DNA of 11,199 bases from Sulfurimonas sp. (GTDB taxonomy: Bacteria > Campylobacterota > Campylobacteria > Campylobacterales > Sulfurimonadaceae): positions 1-11,199 of the forward strand of contig JAESSH010000002.1 in assembly GCA_016764205.1 (NCBI GenBank), given 5' to 3'. Positions 1 through 7,581 of this stretch are shown here, piece by piece. The position numbers and the translations under genes are program-made. Below the pieces are notes generated by a model. The model saw only the letters and a list, made by a program, of their open reading frames with translations, ran no database searches and was not told the origin of the DNA. Numbering within the stretch: position 1 is the stretch's first letter; each line of letters opens with the position of its first letter.

Positions 1-1
1 T

Positions 2-1543
2 ATCTTCGCCTTAGCGATAATCTTTGGAGTTTCTTTTTCTATGCCATCTCTTTTGCAGATGGAGAGTGGAAAAAAAGTCACATTGGGTCTTGACTTGCAA
101 GGTGGGCTTTATATGCTTCTTGGTGTAAAAACTGAAGAAGCTACAAAATCTCGAATTAAGTCTATCGCCGCAAGTATCAAACATTTTTCTAATAGAAATG
201 ATATTTTAGTAGATGCCTTAAATTTTGATGACACAGAGATTACCTTTACTCTTTTAGATGAAGACGATATTGCACAGGTGCAAACTTTTATCCAAGAGAT
301 AGAAGGCTTAAACATTGTTTTAAACGGAGAAAGCTTTACACTTAGCTTAACCGAGGAAGAGGCAGTAAGAACTGAGAAAGAAGCAATTTCCCAAGCTATT
401 GAGACTATTAGAAATAGACTGGACCAATTTGGTTTAGCGGAACCTGTTGTTGCAAGACAAGGCGAAGATAAAATCCTTGTGCAACTTGCAGGGATAAAAA
501 CACAAGAAGAAGAGCAACGAGCACGTGAACTTATATCTCGTGCAGCAAAACTTGAACTTATGGAAGTTGATGAAGCAAGAGCCTCTCGTGTATACACTAT
601 GAGTGATAGCGATGCTGCAGAGTACGGCGATGTAATTTTAGAAGATGCAAAAAATCCAGAGATTAAATATCTCGTACGTGAGATTCCAATTCTTGATGGC
701 TCAATGCTAACAGATGCAAACATGGGTTTTGATCAAAATAATCGTCCACTTATTAACTTTAAGTTAAATGCTGAGGGTGCTGAAATTTTTGGCGATTTTA
801 CTGGGCGAAGTGTTGGAAAAAGACTTGCAGTTGTTCTTGATGGCAAGGTATATTCTGATCCAGTGATTAACGAACGTATTGGTGGCGGTAGTGGACAGAT
901 TTCTGGAAACTATACTGTTTTAGAAGCAAAAGATTTAGCAATTGCTTTACGTTCAGGAGCCTTACTAGCTCCTATTTATTTAATGGAAAAACGCTCGGTT
1001 GGACCAAGTTTAGGTGCTGATTCTATTCAATCAAGTATGATAGCTCTTGTAGGTGGTTTTATTTTAGTTATCATCTTCATGCTTGTGTATTACCGTATGG
1101 CTGGCGTTATAGCAAACCTTGCACTCATCTCAAACTTGTTTATTATTTTAGCCGTAATGTCACTTTTTGGAGCTACATTAACGCTTCCTGGTATGGCTGG
1201 AATTGTTCTTACAGTTGGTATGGCAGTGGATGCAAATGTTATTATTTCAGAACGTATACGTGAACTTGTGTATCAAGGCAAGTCAATGCATAAGGCCATA
1301 GAAGATGGGTATGCAAATGCAATGCGCGCTATCTTAGATGCAAACATTACAACGCTTATAGCAGCAGTTGTATTGTACGCGTATGGAACTGGTGCTATTA
1401 AAGGTTTCGCTATCACGATAAGTATAGGAATCTTAGCTTCAATGCTTACAGCAATTTTAGGCACGCATGGAATTTATCAGATGCTTGAGAAGAGAATACA
1501 AAAAAGTAAAAATAACCGTTTCTGGTTTGGGATTAAAGGGTAA
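2..1543 (+). CDS. secD: Protein translocase subunit SecD (5' end outside window)
   Basis: SecD pairs with SecF in the inner membrane and uses the proton-motive force to help pull Sec substrates into the periplasm. The reading frame is open from base 2, and the 13 codons before the Met at 41 encode a hydrophobic stretch that is the rest of transmembrane segment 1. The true start therefore lies just upstream of the window, and the Met at 41 is internal. Counting from that Met, family marks are LGLDLQGG (about residues 15-22), the periplasmic P1 region with NRLDQFG and a GGGSGQISGNYT loop, then RSGALLAP, GPSLGADS and the GMAVDANVIISERIRE motif (about 393-408). Five hydrophobic segments fill residues 330-490. 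The gene stops two bases before secF, so the pair is an operon. Identity is certain by family. The missing N-terminus is probably only about 10-20 residues. Confidence 0.97.
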   Translation: MFALAIIFGVSFSMPSLLQMESGKKVTLGLDLQGGLYMLLGVKTEEATKSRIKSIAASIKHFSNRNDILVDALNFDDTEITFTLLDEDDIAQVQTFIQEIEGLNIVLNGESFTLSLTEEEAVRTEKEAISQAIETIRNRLDQFGLAEPVVARQGEDKILVQLAGIKTQEEEQRARELISRAAKLELMEVDEARASRVYTMSDSDAAEYGDVILEDAKNPEIKYLVREIPILDGSMLTDANMGFDQNNRPLINFKLNAEGAEIFGDFTGRSVGKRLAVVLDGKVYSDPVINERIGGGSGQISGNYTVLEAKDLAIALRSGALLAPIYLMEKRSVGPSLGADSIQSSMIALVGGFILVIIFMLVYYRMAGVIANLALISNLFIILAVMSLFGATLTLPGMAGIVLTVGMAVDANVIISERIRELVYQGKSMHKAIEDGYANAMRAILDANITTLIAAVVLYAYGTGAIKGFAITISIGILASMLTAILGTHGIYQMLEKRIQKSKNNRFWFGIKG

Positions 1544-1545
1544 TT

Positions 1546-2517
1546 ATGGAATTTTTTAAATATACAAGAACCTTTAATTTCATGGGAAAATCAAAATTTG
1601 CTTTTGTTTTTTCTGTTGTGATTCTTTTAGCCTCGTATGCACTACTTTTTACGAAAGGCTTAAACTATGGTGTAGACTTTGCTGGTGGAACAATTGTTCA
1701 AGTAAAGTACGATACAGCTGCTCCTATAGATAAAATGCGAGCAAAATTAAAGGCAAATGAAATCTTTGGATCCGCGTCAATAACCGAGTTCGGCTCAGTA
1801 GACGAGGTTGTTATTCGAATGAAAACAACTTCTGGGAGCGTAACAGAAGATATTGGTGATATAACACGTGAGGCACTGAAGGGTACAGGTAACTTTGAGA
1901 TACGACGTGTTGATATTGTTGGACCAACTGTTGGTGCAGAGCTAAAAGAGAAAGGGATTATGTCTCTTATTTTAGCAGTAATCGGTATTTTAATTTATGT
2001 AGCATTTCGATTTGAGTGGCGTTTTGCAGTTGCGTCTATTATCGCACTTATTCATGATGTATCTATTGCTTTAGGTGCTATAACGCTGATAGGACTTGAA
2101 GTGAATCTTGATGTATTAGCCGCCTTACTTACGATTTTAGGGTATTCTTTAAATGATACTATTATTGTTTTTGATAGAATTCGTGAAGGGGTAACAAGTT
2201 CGAGAAAAACTGACTTAACGGACATTGTAAATGAATCTGTTACCCGTACCTTAGCGCGTACAACCTTAACGTCTTTAACAACATTTTTTGTTGTCTTTAC
2301 CTTGTTTATGTTTGGTGGTGAAATCATTAATCCTTTTGCATTTACGCTGTTAGTTGGTGTTGTAGTTGGAACATATTCATCAGTTTTTGTAGCCTCTCCT
2401 ATACTCATTTGGTTTGGGTTTGATGTGAAAAAATACCACGCTAAATTAGCGGCAAAAACAAAAAGAGAAGCTGAGAAGCAAAGAATGCGTGACCAGTACG
2501 AATCTGGAGTTATGTAG
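1546..2517 (+). CDS. secF: Protein translocase subunit SecF
   Basis: SecF is the partner of SecD in the SecDF accessory complex of the SecYEG channel. The protein has 323 residues, a normal length for bacterial SecF. It shows transmembrane segment 1 (about 15-36), then GVDFAGGT (42-49), a periplasmic domain up to about 137, and five more hydrophobic segments (about 138-155, 160-184, 189-207, 242-257, 265-290). The signature LGYSLNDTIIVFDRIRE spans 198-214. The start is supported by AAAGGG at 1535-1540, five bases before ATG. The gene is two bases downstream of secD and was probably co-transcribed with it. In Campylobacterota the next genes are normally a small membrane protein and leuS. Here those are displaced by about 8 kb, so secF marks the left edge of the accessory block. 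The C-terminal tail is short, basic and cytoplasmic. Confidence 0.97.
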   Translation: MEFFKYTRTFNFMGKSKFAFVFSVVILLASYALLFTKGLNYGVDFAGGTIVQVKYDTAAPIDKMRAKLKANEIFGSASITEFGSVDEVVIRMKTTSGSVTEDIGDITREALKGTGNFEIRRVDIVGPTVGAELKEKGIMSLILAVIGILIYVAFRFEWRFAVASIIALIHDVSIALGAITLIGLEVNLDVLAALLTILGYSLNDTIIVFDRIREGVTSSRKTDLTDIVNESVTRTLARTTLTSLTTFFVVFTLFMFGGEIINPFAFTLLVGVVVGTYSSVFVASPILIWFGFDVKKYHAKLAAKTKREAEKQRMRDQYESGVM

Positions 2518-2528
2518 TACTTTATAGA

Positions 2529-2555
2529 AAAAGGTAGTTACTAAGCTACTCTTTT
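2529..2555 (+). terminator. Possible weak hairpin after secF
   Basis: Bases 2529-2537 can pair with 2546-2555 (nine pairs with one bulged T) around an eight-base loop. The right arm ends in CTTTT but no longer T run follows, so it would be a weak intrinsic terminator or a processing hairpin. Its position, 11 bases after the secF stop and 22 bases before the next start, fits a boundary between core and accessory transcription. Seen by eye only, with no folding energy calculated. Confidence 0.3.
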
Positions 2556-2577
2556 CAAATCTTAGATATACTTTGAA

Positions 2578-2982
2578 ATGACTAAAGTATATTTTTTGAT
2601 TATCTTGTTTTTTCTATCAACATCCCTTGTAGCTAAAAACATAGACACTAACCCGCACACAATCTACTTTAAAATGAGTCCAAATAACGAATTTAAGGCT
2701 GCTTTTTCATACGATGAGTATAAACAATGGTATGCCTTTACTATCTATGAAGTAAAAGATAAAAAAGATAAACTCATATTAATTAGTAAAATTGATGACA
2801 GTTTTATAGAAAATGTAATATTTAAATTTACGGTGGACAGTAATTATTTATTTTATGCGACACAGCGGCATGGGTATTATGAAGTATATATTTTTAATGA
2901 AAGACGAACTTATGAATGCTTAGGGGTTTTTGATTTAAAAAATACAAAGAAAAAACTTATGAAGAACTGTGTGTTAGAGTAA
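2578..2982 (+). CDS. Small exported protein, unknown function (134 aa)
   Basis: I do not recognise this gene. The first 19 residues form a clear Sec signal peptide (Lys3, a hydrophobic core FLIILFFLSTSLV, then AK), so the product should be periplasmic or secreted, about 115 residues when mature. The mature part alternates hydrophobic and polar residues and has beta-propeller-like phrases (SPNNEFKAAFSYDE around 34-47; TVDSNYLFYATQ around 85-96). This suggests one or two blades of a propeller-type beta sheet, an inference from pattern only. There is no good Shine-Dalgarno sequence before the ATG, and a TATACT hexamer sits six bases upstream, so the message could be nearly leaderless or read through from secF. 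It is the first of five exported genes running in the same direction. A role as immunity or accessory protein for the toxin two genes downstream is possible but unproven. Confidence 0.7.
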   Translation: MTKVYFLIILFFLSTSLVAKNIDTNPHTIYFKMSPNNEFKAAFSYDEYKQWYAFTIYEVKDKKDKLILISKIDDSFIENVIFKFTVDSNYLFYATQRHGYYEVYIFNERRTYECLGVFDLKNTKKKLMKNCVLE

Positions 2983-2998
2983 AAAATAAGGATAGAAG

Positions 2999-3490
2999 AT
3001 GAGATGTTTTATAATATATATAATGCTTACCTTAACATCATTAGCAAATGATAGTATGTATATGGGAAGTTTTTTATATGAGGATTTGATGTCGTATAAA
3101 GATATAAGAATAAAAGAAGATAAAATTTCCGATAATTTACAATCAAAATTGATGTATGACACTTGGTTAGAGTTTGATAAACTTTTTAAAGAGAATCCAA
3201 AAAAACTGAATGAAATTTTACTCCTTGAAGAAGCTTTTTCTCTAGTTTTTAATAAACAAGTTCGAACATTTGTAGCATCTAATTTTATTCATTATAAAAA
3301 CACTTTAGAGATATACATAGATTTTTTTGGTGCGTATGCTTTTATTGCAAATAGCACTCCGAAAATAGTTTCAAAAAAGTATACTTTAAAAAATGCTAAG
3401 TTTAAAATAAGAGAAAATACTATTGACCTTATTTCTGCAGATTTATACCCAGCGGAATCGGGAGAAGTCTTTTCTATAAAAGGGCAATAA
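2999..3490 (+). CDS. Small exported protein, unknown function, directly upstream of toxin (163 aa)
   Basis: I cannot assign a family. Residues 1-16 look like a short Sec signal peptide (Arg2, hydrophobic FIIYIMLTLTSLA, cleavage likely before Asn17), giving a mature periplasmic or secreted protein of about 147 residues. The first half is predicted helical and rich in Lys, Asp and Glu (about 30-75). The second half (about 90-160) alternates in a beta-like way, with no cysteines in the mature part and no recognisable catalytic motif. The start is well supported by AAGGA at 2988-2992, six bases before ATG. It begins 16 bases after the previous gene, and only one base separates its stop from the start of the cyclase-toxin gene, so tight co-translation is likely. 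That placement makes it the best positional candidate for a cognate partner (immunity, chaperone or activator), which is inference only. Confidence 0.72.
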   Translation: MRCFIIYIMLTLTSLANDSMYMGSFLYEDLMSYKDIRIKEDKISDNLQSKLMYDTWLEFDKLFKENPKKLNEILLLEEAFSLVFNKQVRTFVASNFIHYKNTLEIYIDFFGAYAFIANSTPKIVSKKYTLKNAKFKIRENTIDLISADLYPAESGEVFSIKGQ

Positions 3491-3491
3491 T

Positions 3492-5447
3492 ATGAAATAC
3501 TTTATGCTTTATATATTTTTAGTTAGCTCTTTATTTGCAAGTGTAGATGAAATAGATACAAAAAGATTGGATGAACTCTATGAAAAAAATAGAACTTTAT
3601 TTGCAGATGTGAAGGTCTATATAGATACTCAAATGAAAAAAGAACTCGAATATATGGATGCCATAGCTCTGGATGATGAGTCTTCTATTAATGCACTTCA
3701 AGGTGGGCTCAAAAGTGCATATAAAATAGCTGAAATAAATGGACTAGACATTGAAAGGTTAGAGTCTCTTTACAAGCTTAGTAAAAAAGTTATTTTAAGA
3801 AGTGACTTTGTAAAAGAAGATTCACTCCAAGCTATTAATACTGTTAATAGTTTTAAAAAATGGTTTGACATAACTGGTTCAAACTATGCAAAAATCCAAG
3901 AAGAAAAATCGGAAGAACAGGCACAAAGAGTGACTTTTTATAAAAAAACTACCCTCCAGTTTATAAAAGCTATAAGTCAAAAAAGTGCACAAAAATCATA
4001 TGAAGAATTTAAAAAATATGTAGATGCCTTAAGAACTATACAGTCCGCCGATGCAGATGCCCTTATCGCTCAAGCTGAAAAGTTACAAGCAGAACAAGAG
4101 TTAATAGCAGAGTTGTCCTCAGGGCTTCCTGTGGTTGGAGATGCCATAGACATAGTAGCTTTAGCTACGGGTAAGGATTTAACTGGAAGAGAGTTGTCTT
4201 CGTTTGAGGCAGGTTTAACATTAGTCTCATTAGTAGCACCTGATTTAATTATACAAGCAATCAAGAGAAATCCTGCTATTGCTGAATCTTTGGGAAAGTT
4301 AATGGCAGCAGTGAGTGGTGCGCCTAAAAAAACAATTACAAAGCTCTCAAAAACAAGAAAAGAAGCATTACAGTATTTAGATGAACTCTCAAAAAAGACA
4401 CCTAGTGAAGAAGTACTTAAATGGCGAGACTTTTATTACCAAAAAATTAGAGAGGCAAATAAGTTAGCATCTTTAGATAAGGCTGCTAGAGATAAGTTGA
4501 TTAAAATCTCTCAAGAAAAATTGGAAAAAACATTAAGAAGAGATAACCCTCTTGGTGATACTATGGGTGATAAAATCGCAGATGTTGCAAATGATTTAGA
4601 CGAGGTGATTGTTACAAGACCTACAAGTCCTGACTTAGCAGACAGACTTGCCGAGGGTGCATATACCAAGGGTATGAATGTCAAAGGAAAGAGTGCAGAT
4701 AGTGGAATAGCAAGTGGTTATGTTCCAGCAAAACAGAAGTTTTCAAAAATGACAGACCCTGAAGAAATAGCAAAGTTTCAAAGAAAGGTGGATGAGAGTC
4801 TCCAAACAACAGATGTGATTGTAGATGGCAAAAAATATACAATTACACCTCAAATGGTGGGGAAAAAACAGCTTGTCGTAACTCGAGGTGGTATGGAACT
4901 AAAGGGTGTAGAAATTTTTAAAAAAGGAAGTACGGAATCAATAGCGGTATTTAAGTCTGCTGATGGAAGACTTCTTGATGAGAATCTAGTAGAGATAAGT
5001 GAAGATTTACTGAAAAAATATGATGTTGATAAGGCGATACCATTTGAAATACTTACAGATATGAAAGGAAATGGTTTAGCAGCAGATATAGATTTAGCAA
5101 TGGTAGGTTCAAAAAAAGGTAATAAAATTTTACAAAATGATGGACTTATGGGAAATATAGATGCAAATGAAATGGGAACGGTAGCCGCAATAAACAAAGG
5201 ACTGAAGTCAGATGCATATCCTGATAGAAACTTAGTGCATCATGGTGGAGAAAATAGTTTTATGAATAAAGATTCAGTACCAGATTTTCCAATGGTGGGG
5301 TATGTACCTAATGGAGCAAAGTCAGTTATCCAAAATGTGGAAGAGTTTAAAGAGTTTGTTCATTTACAGAAGTTAAAAGGGTATACGATAGATCCAAATC
5401 CTTACTGGGGATGGGGTGAATGGGATCCTCTTCATGGGTATAAATAA
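3492..5447 (+). CDS. Sec-exported polymorphic toxin with PT-TG-like pretoxin segment and C-terminal EF/CyaA/ExoY-type nucleotidyl cyclase domain
   Basis: This is predicted to be a secreted toxin that makes cyclic nucleotides from NTPs in a target cell. The layout over 651 residues is: signal peptide 1-16 (cut after FA); helical, charged region 20-205; PT-TG-like pretoxin segment about 208-250 with LPVVGDAIDI, TGKDLTG and LVAPD; helical linker to about 370; catalytic domain 372-651. In the last, VTRP (Arg376), TKG (Lys393) and GKSADSG (Lys400) keep the exact spacing of edema factor Arg329, Lys346 and Lys353 (17 then 7). SGYVPAKQKFSK matches the AGYIP...LSK stretch. ADID (Asp532, Asp534) matches the metal aspartates, and VHHGGEN (His584) the metal histidine. 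Spacing Lys400-Asp532 is 132, between CyaA and EF. EF His351 is replaced by Lys398. No calmodulin-binding helical domain or RTX repeats follow. AAAAGGG at 3478-3484 supports the start. Product nucleotide, activator and export route are unknown. Confidence 0.8.
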   Translation: MKYFMLYIFLVSSLFASVDEIDTKRLDELYEKNRTLFADVKVYIDTQMKKELEYMDAIALDDESSINALQGGLKSAYKIAEINGLDIERLESLYKLSKKVILRSDFVKEDSLQAINTVNSFKKWFDITGSNYAKIQEEKSEEQAQRVTFYKKTTLQFIKAISQKSAQKSYEEFKKYVDALRTIQSADADALIAQAEKLQAEQELIAELSSGLPVVGDAIDIVALATGKDLTGRELSSFEAGLTLVSLVAPDLIIQAIKRNPAIAESLGKLMAAVSGAPKKTITKLSKTRKEALQYLDELSKKTPSEEVLKWRDFYYQKIREANKLASLDKAARDKLIKISQEKLEKTLRRDNPLGDTMGDKIADVANDLDEVIVTRPTSPDLADRLAEGAYTKGMNVKGKSADSGIASGYVPAKQKFSKMTDPEEIAKFQRKVDESLQTTDVIVDGKKYTITPQMVGKKQLVVTRGGMELKGVEIFKKGSTESIAVFKSADGRLLDENLVEISEDLLKKYDVDKAIPFEILTDMKGNGLAADIDLAMVGSKKGNKILQNDGLMGNIDANEMGTVAAINKGLKSDAYPDRNLVHHGGENSFMNKDSVPDFPMVGYVPNGAKSVIQNVEEFKEFVHLQKLKGYTIDPNPYWGWGEWDPLHGYK

Positions 5448-5504
5448 AAAGAAACTATGAAGTTTATAAATAGTAAAATTAACAAAATAAGAGAAGGGTT
5501 GGGT

Positions 5505-7577
5505 ATGAGAAGTATATTGTTTTTAGTTTTATTTAGTGTGATATTTTCTGGATGCGGTGTAATAGATAAGGCAAAAGAACTTGCAGTAAGTTCGTATGAA
5601 GCCATACGAGATAATGTACAAGAGAGTCCTGAAGAGGAAACTAAATCTAAAGAAGAGACAGGAGAAAATAAGAGTACTCGAGCAGAGTTTAAAAGGTTTA
5701 ACGAGACAACTTTTTATCTTAACAAAGCTAAAGTTGAATCATTTGTAAATAACTCTAAGAAAAGAAAAAAGTTTTTTTGGAATGATGTGTATCTTGCTAT
5801 GAAAAATACTAAGTTTATTGTTAAAAATGAAAAAGGTGTTTATATAGTTAATAAACCTACAGAGGTACAAGGGTATAAAAACACGAAACAGACGGTATTT
5901 ATGAGCTCCCCTGGGGATCAAAAAATAGTATGTGATACATATAAATTTGTAAGTTTTGCTTATAATTACAAGCAAAGTGAAACTAAAAATTTTACTCTGG
6001 TTGCTTTATATGACCCTGTAACTTTCGTTTTAGATAGAGTGTATATTTTTAAGGAAAAGTTTGCCTATTCTGATACTACTATTTCTAAAGATGGGAGTCG
6101 TGTCGTTCACAGGAATGAGGAAACAAACTTAGTAAGTAGTATTGATACAATGAAGAATAAGTTAACGACGATTAAACATGGGAAAACATCCAGTTTAGCT
6201 ATGCTAGATATAAATGAGGATGGAAAATACTTAAACTTTAGAGAAAGTAAATTCTCTGGAAAGAATCCATTCTTTAGATATATAACATACAATTTAGAAA
6301 CTAAAAAGAAATATAACTTCACAAGAAACTACTTAAATGGAATGGGAGATGTAGGTATAAATATGTTTCGTATTAAGTATAAACTAATTCCTAATGCTAA
6401 GGTGATACTTTATTTTTCTCAAAATGACAAGAATAAAAAAGATTATGACGAACCATTAAAAGTGAAGGTATATGATTTAAAAAGAGAAGAGTTTTTGACC
6501 TCTTTTGGTTCTAAAGGTGAAGTTAATAAAGATACTTCTTTCTGGAATGATATCAGTATAGATAGGGATATGGTAATACTTCAACAATACAATAATGATA
6601 CAAGTTTTCATTTTTATAATAGTAAGAGCAATAATATAAGCTATTGTACTCTTGATGAGAGTTTATATAATGATTATAAAATATTTAAGAATGGTAATAT
6701 AATTAATTTATTTAATGAAAAATTTGGACTATACCAGCGTATTATTAAAGAAAAAAATATTTGTAATATAGTGAAAAAATTATACTATGACGAGATGTCA
6801 CAAGAAGCGATTAATACTTTAAAAAATAAACAAGAGCAGGGTACTGATGAAGTAGTTAAACTATATCAGAAAATTACAGAAGTTATGAGACTACATGAAG
6901 CAGGATTTCATGGGCGTGCAAATAAACTTCGTGATGATGTTCTTGCCCAAGACACAGTTGATGTATATCATGAGTTGCCTTTTCCTATGTATAGAATGTA
7001 TATGAATCATAGTGAAGTATCTGCACTTGCATATGTATGGTATAAAAGAAATAAGTTAAATATAAGTGAAGGAAGTTTTAATAAAGCAATTACTAGTTAC
7101 ATATTCTCAGAAGCTGAAAGAGGTTTGGATAAACATGTTCATACAATGATAGGAGAATATAAAAAGCTTATTGGTACTATTCCTTCTGTGTATCAAAAAG
7201 ATATGTTAGCTATTTATGAGACTACATATTTATTGTCTATAGGAAAGGAAAAAGAAGCATACAATAAACTTTTTGAAAGAAAGCCTTATGGAAAAAGAGC
7301 AATAAGTATGGTAAAAAATCGCCGTAATAAATCATTTAATCCATTATACAAGAATGTGAAAAAATTAAACTTTATTTTTGAGTTATTAGAAAAAGATGTT
7401 ATTCAAGATGTTAAGTACAAAAAATTGTCTCATAAAGGTGAGTATGGTTATGGACTGGATGGAAAGATTGTAAGAGGTATAATGAAGAAAACAAAGGTTG
7501 TCGTAGCACCAAAAGCAACACCTAAAAAGACACTACCCAAAACAAAAGTGCAAGAAGCAATAGAGTTTTTAGACTAG
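5505..7577 (+). CDS. Large lipoprotein, unknown function, propeller-like and helical-repeat regions (690 aa)
   Basis: No family is recognised. I chose the ATG at 5505 because GAGAAGG (5491-5497) sits at good spacing and because it opens a clean lipoprotein signal: MRSILFLVLFSVIFSGC with the acceptor Cys at residue 17 (Phe-Ser-Gly-Cys lipobox). An in-frame ATG at 5457 would add 16 charged residues in front. The mature protein starts with an acidic, Glu/Lys-rich linker (about 20-60). Residues about 75-425 are beta-rich with propeller-like phrases (SKDGSRVVH, DINEDGKYLNF, YNLETKKKYNF). About 430-640 is helical and may form TPR-like repeats. The tail is Lys/Pro-rich. It should sit on the periplasmic face of a membrane or on the cell surface. 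It directly follows the toxin gene, so anchoring or presenting the toxin is a reasonable guess. The middle (around 6600-6790) is extremely AT-rich compared with secDF. Confidence 0.72.
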   Translation: MRSILFLVLFSVIFSGCGVIDKAKELAVSSYEAIRDNVQESPEEETKSKEETGENKSTRAEFKRFNETTFYLNKAKVESFVNNSKKRKKFFWNDVYLAMKNTKFIVKNEKGVYIVNKPTEVQGYKNTKQTVFMSSPGDQKIVCDTYKFVSFAYNYKQSETKNFTLVALYDPVTFVLDRVYIFKEKFAYSDTTISKDGSRVVHRNEETNLVSSIDTMKNKLTTIKHGKTSSLAMLDINEDGKYLNFRESKFSGKNPFFRYITYNLETKKKYNFTRNYLNGMGDVGINMFRIKYKLIPNAKVILYFSQNDKNKKDYDEPLKVKVYDLKREEFLTSFGSKGEVNKDTSFWNDISIDRDMVILQQYNNDTSFHFYNSKSNNISYCTLDESLYNDYKIFKNGNIINLFNEKFGLYQRIIKEKNICNIVKKLYYDEMSQEAINTLKNKQEQGTDEVVKLYQKITEVMRLHEAGFHGRANKLRDDVLAQDTVDVYHELPFPMYRMYMNHSEVSALAYVWYKRNKLNISEGSFNKAITSYIFSEAERGLDKHVHTMIGEYKKLIGTIPSVYQKDMLAIYETTYLLSIGKEKEAYNKLFERKPYGKRAISMVKNRRNKSFNPLYKNVKKLNFIFELLEKDVIQDVKYKKLSHKGEYGYGLDGKIVRGIMKKTKVVVAPKATPKKTLPKTKVQEAIEFLD

Positions 7578-7581
7578 AGCA

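Noticed and set aside
109..723. 204-codon open frame on the minus strand inside secD
   Set aside because: It lies wholly opposite a clear secD frame, is Ser-rich without domain motifs and has no ribosome site. The minus-strand frames at 1273-1464, 2052-2408, 2974-3162, 4070-4264, 4850-5197, 5739-5975, 6107-6322, 7887-8162 and 8434-8616 are rejected likewise.
3492..5447. Reading the toxin as an RTX or calmodulin-activated cyclase like CyaA or EF
   Set aside because: There are no glycine/aspartate nonapeptide repeats, and only 67 residues follow the metal histidine, too few for the EF helical calmodulin-binding domain. ExoY is the closer comparison.
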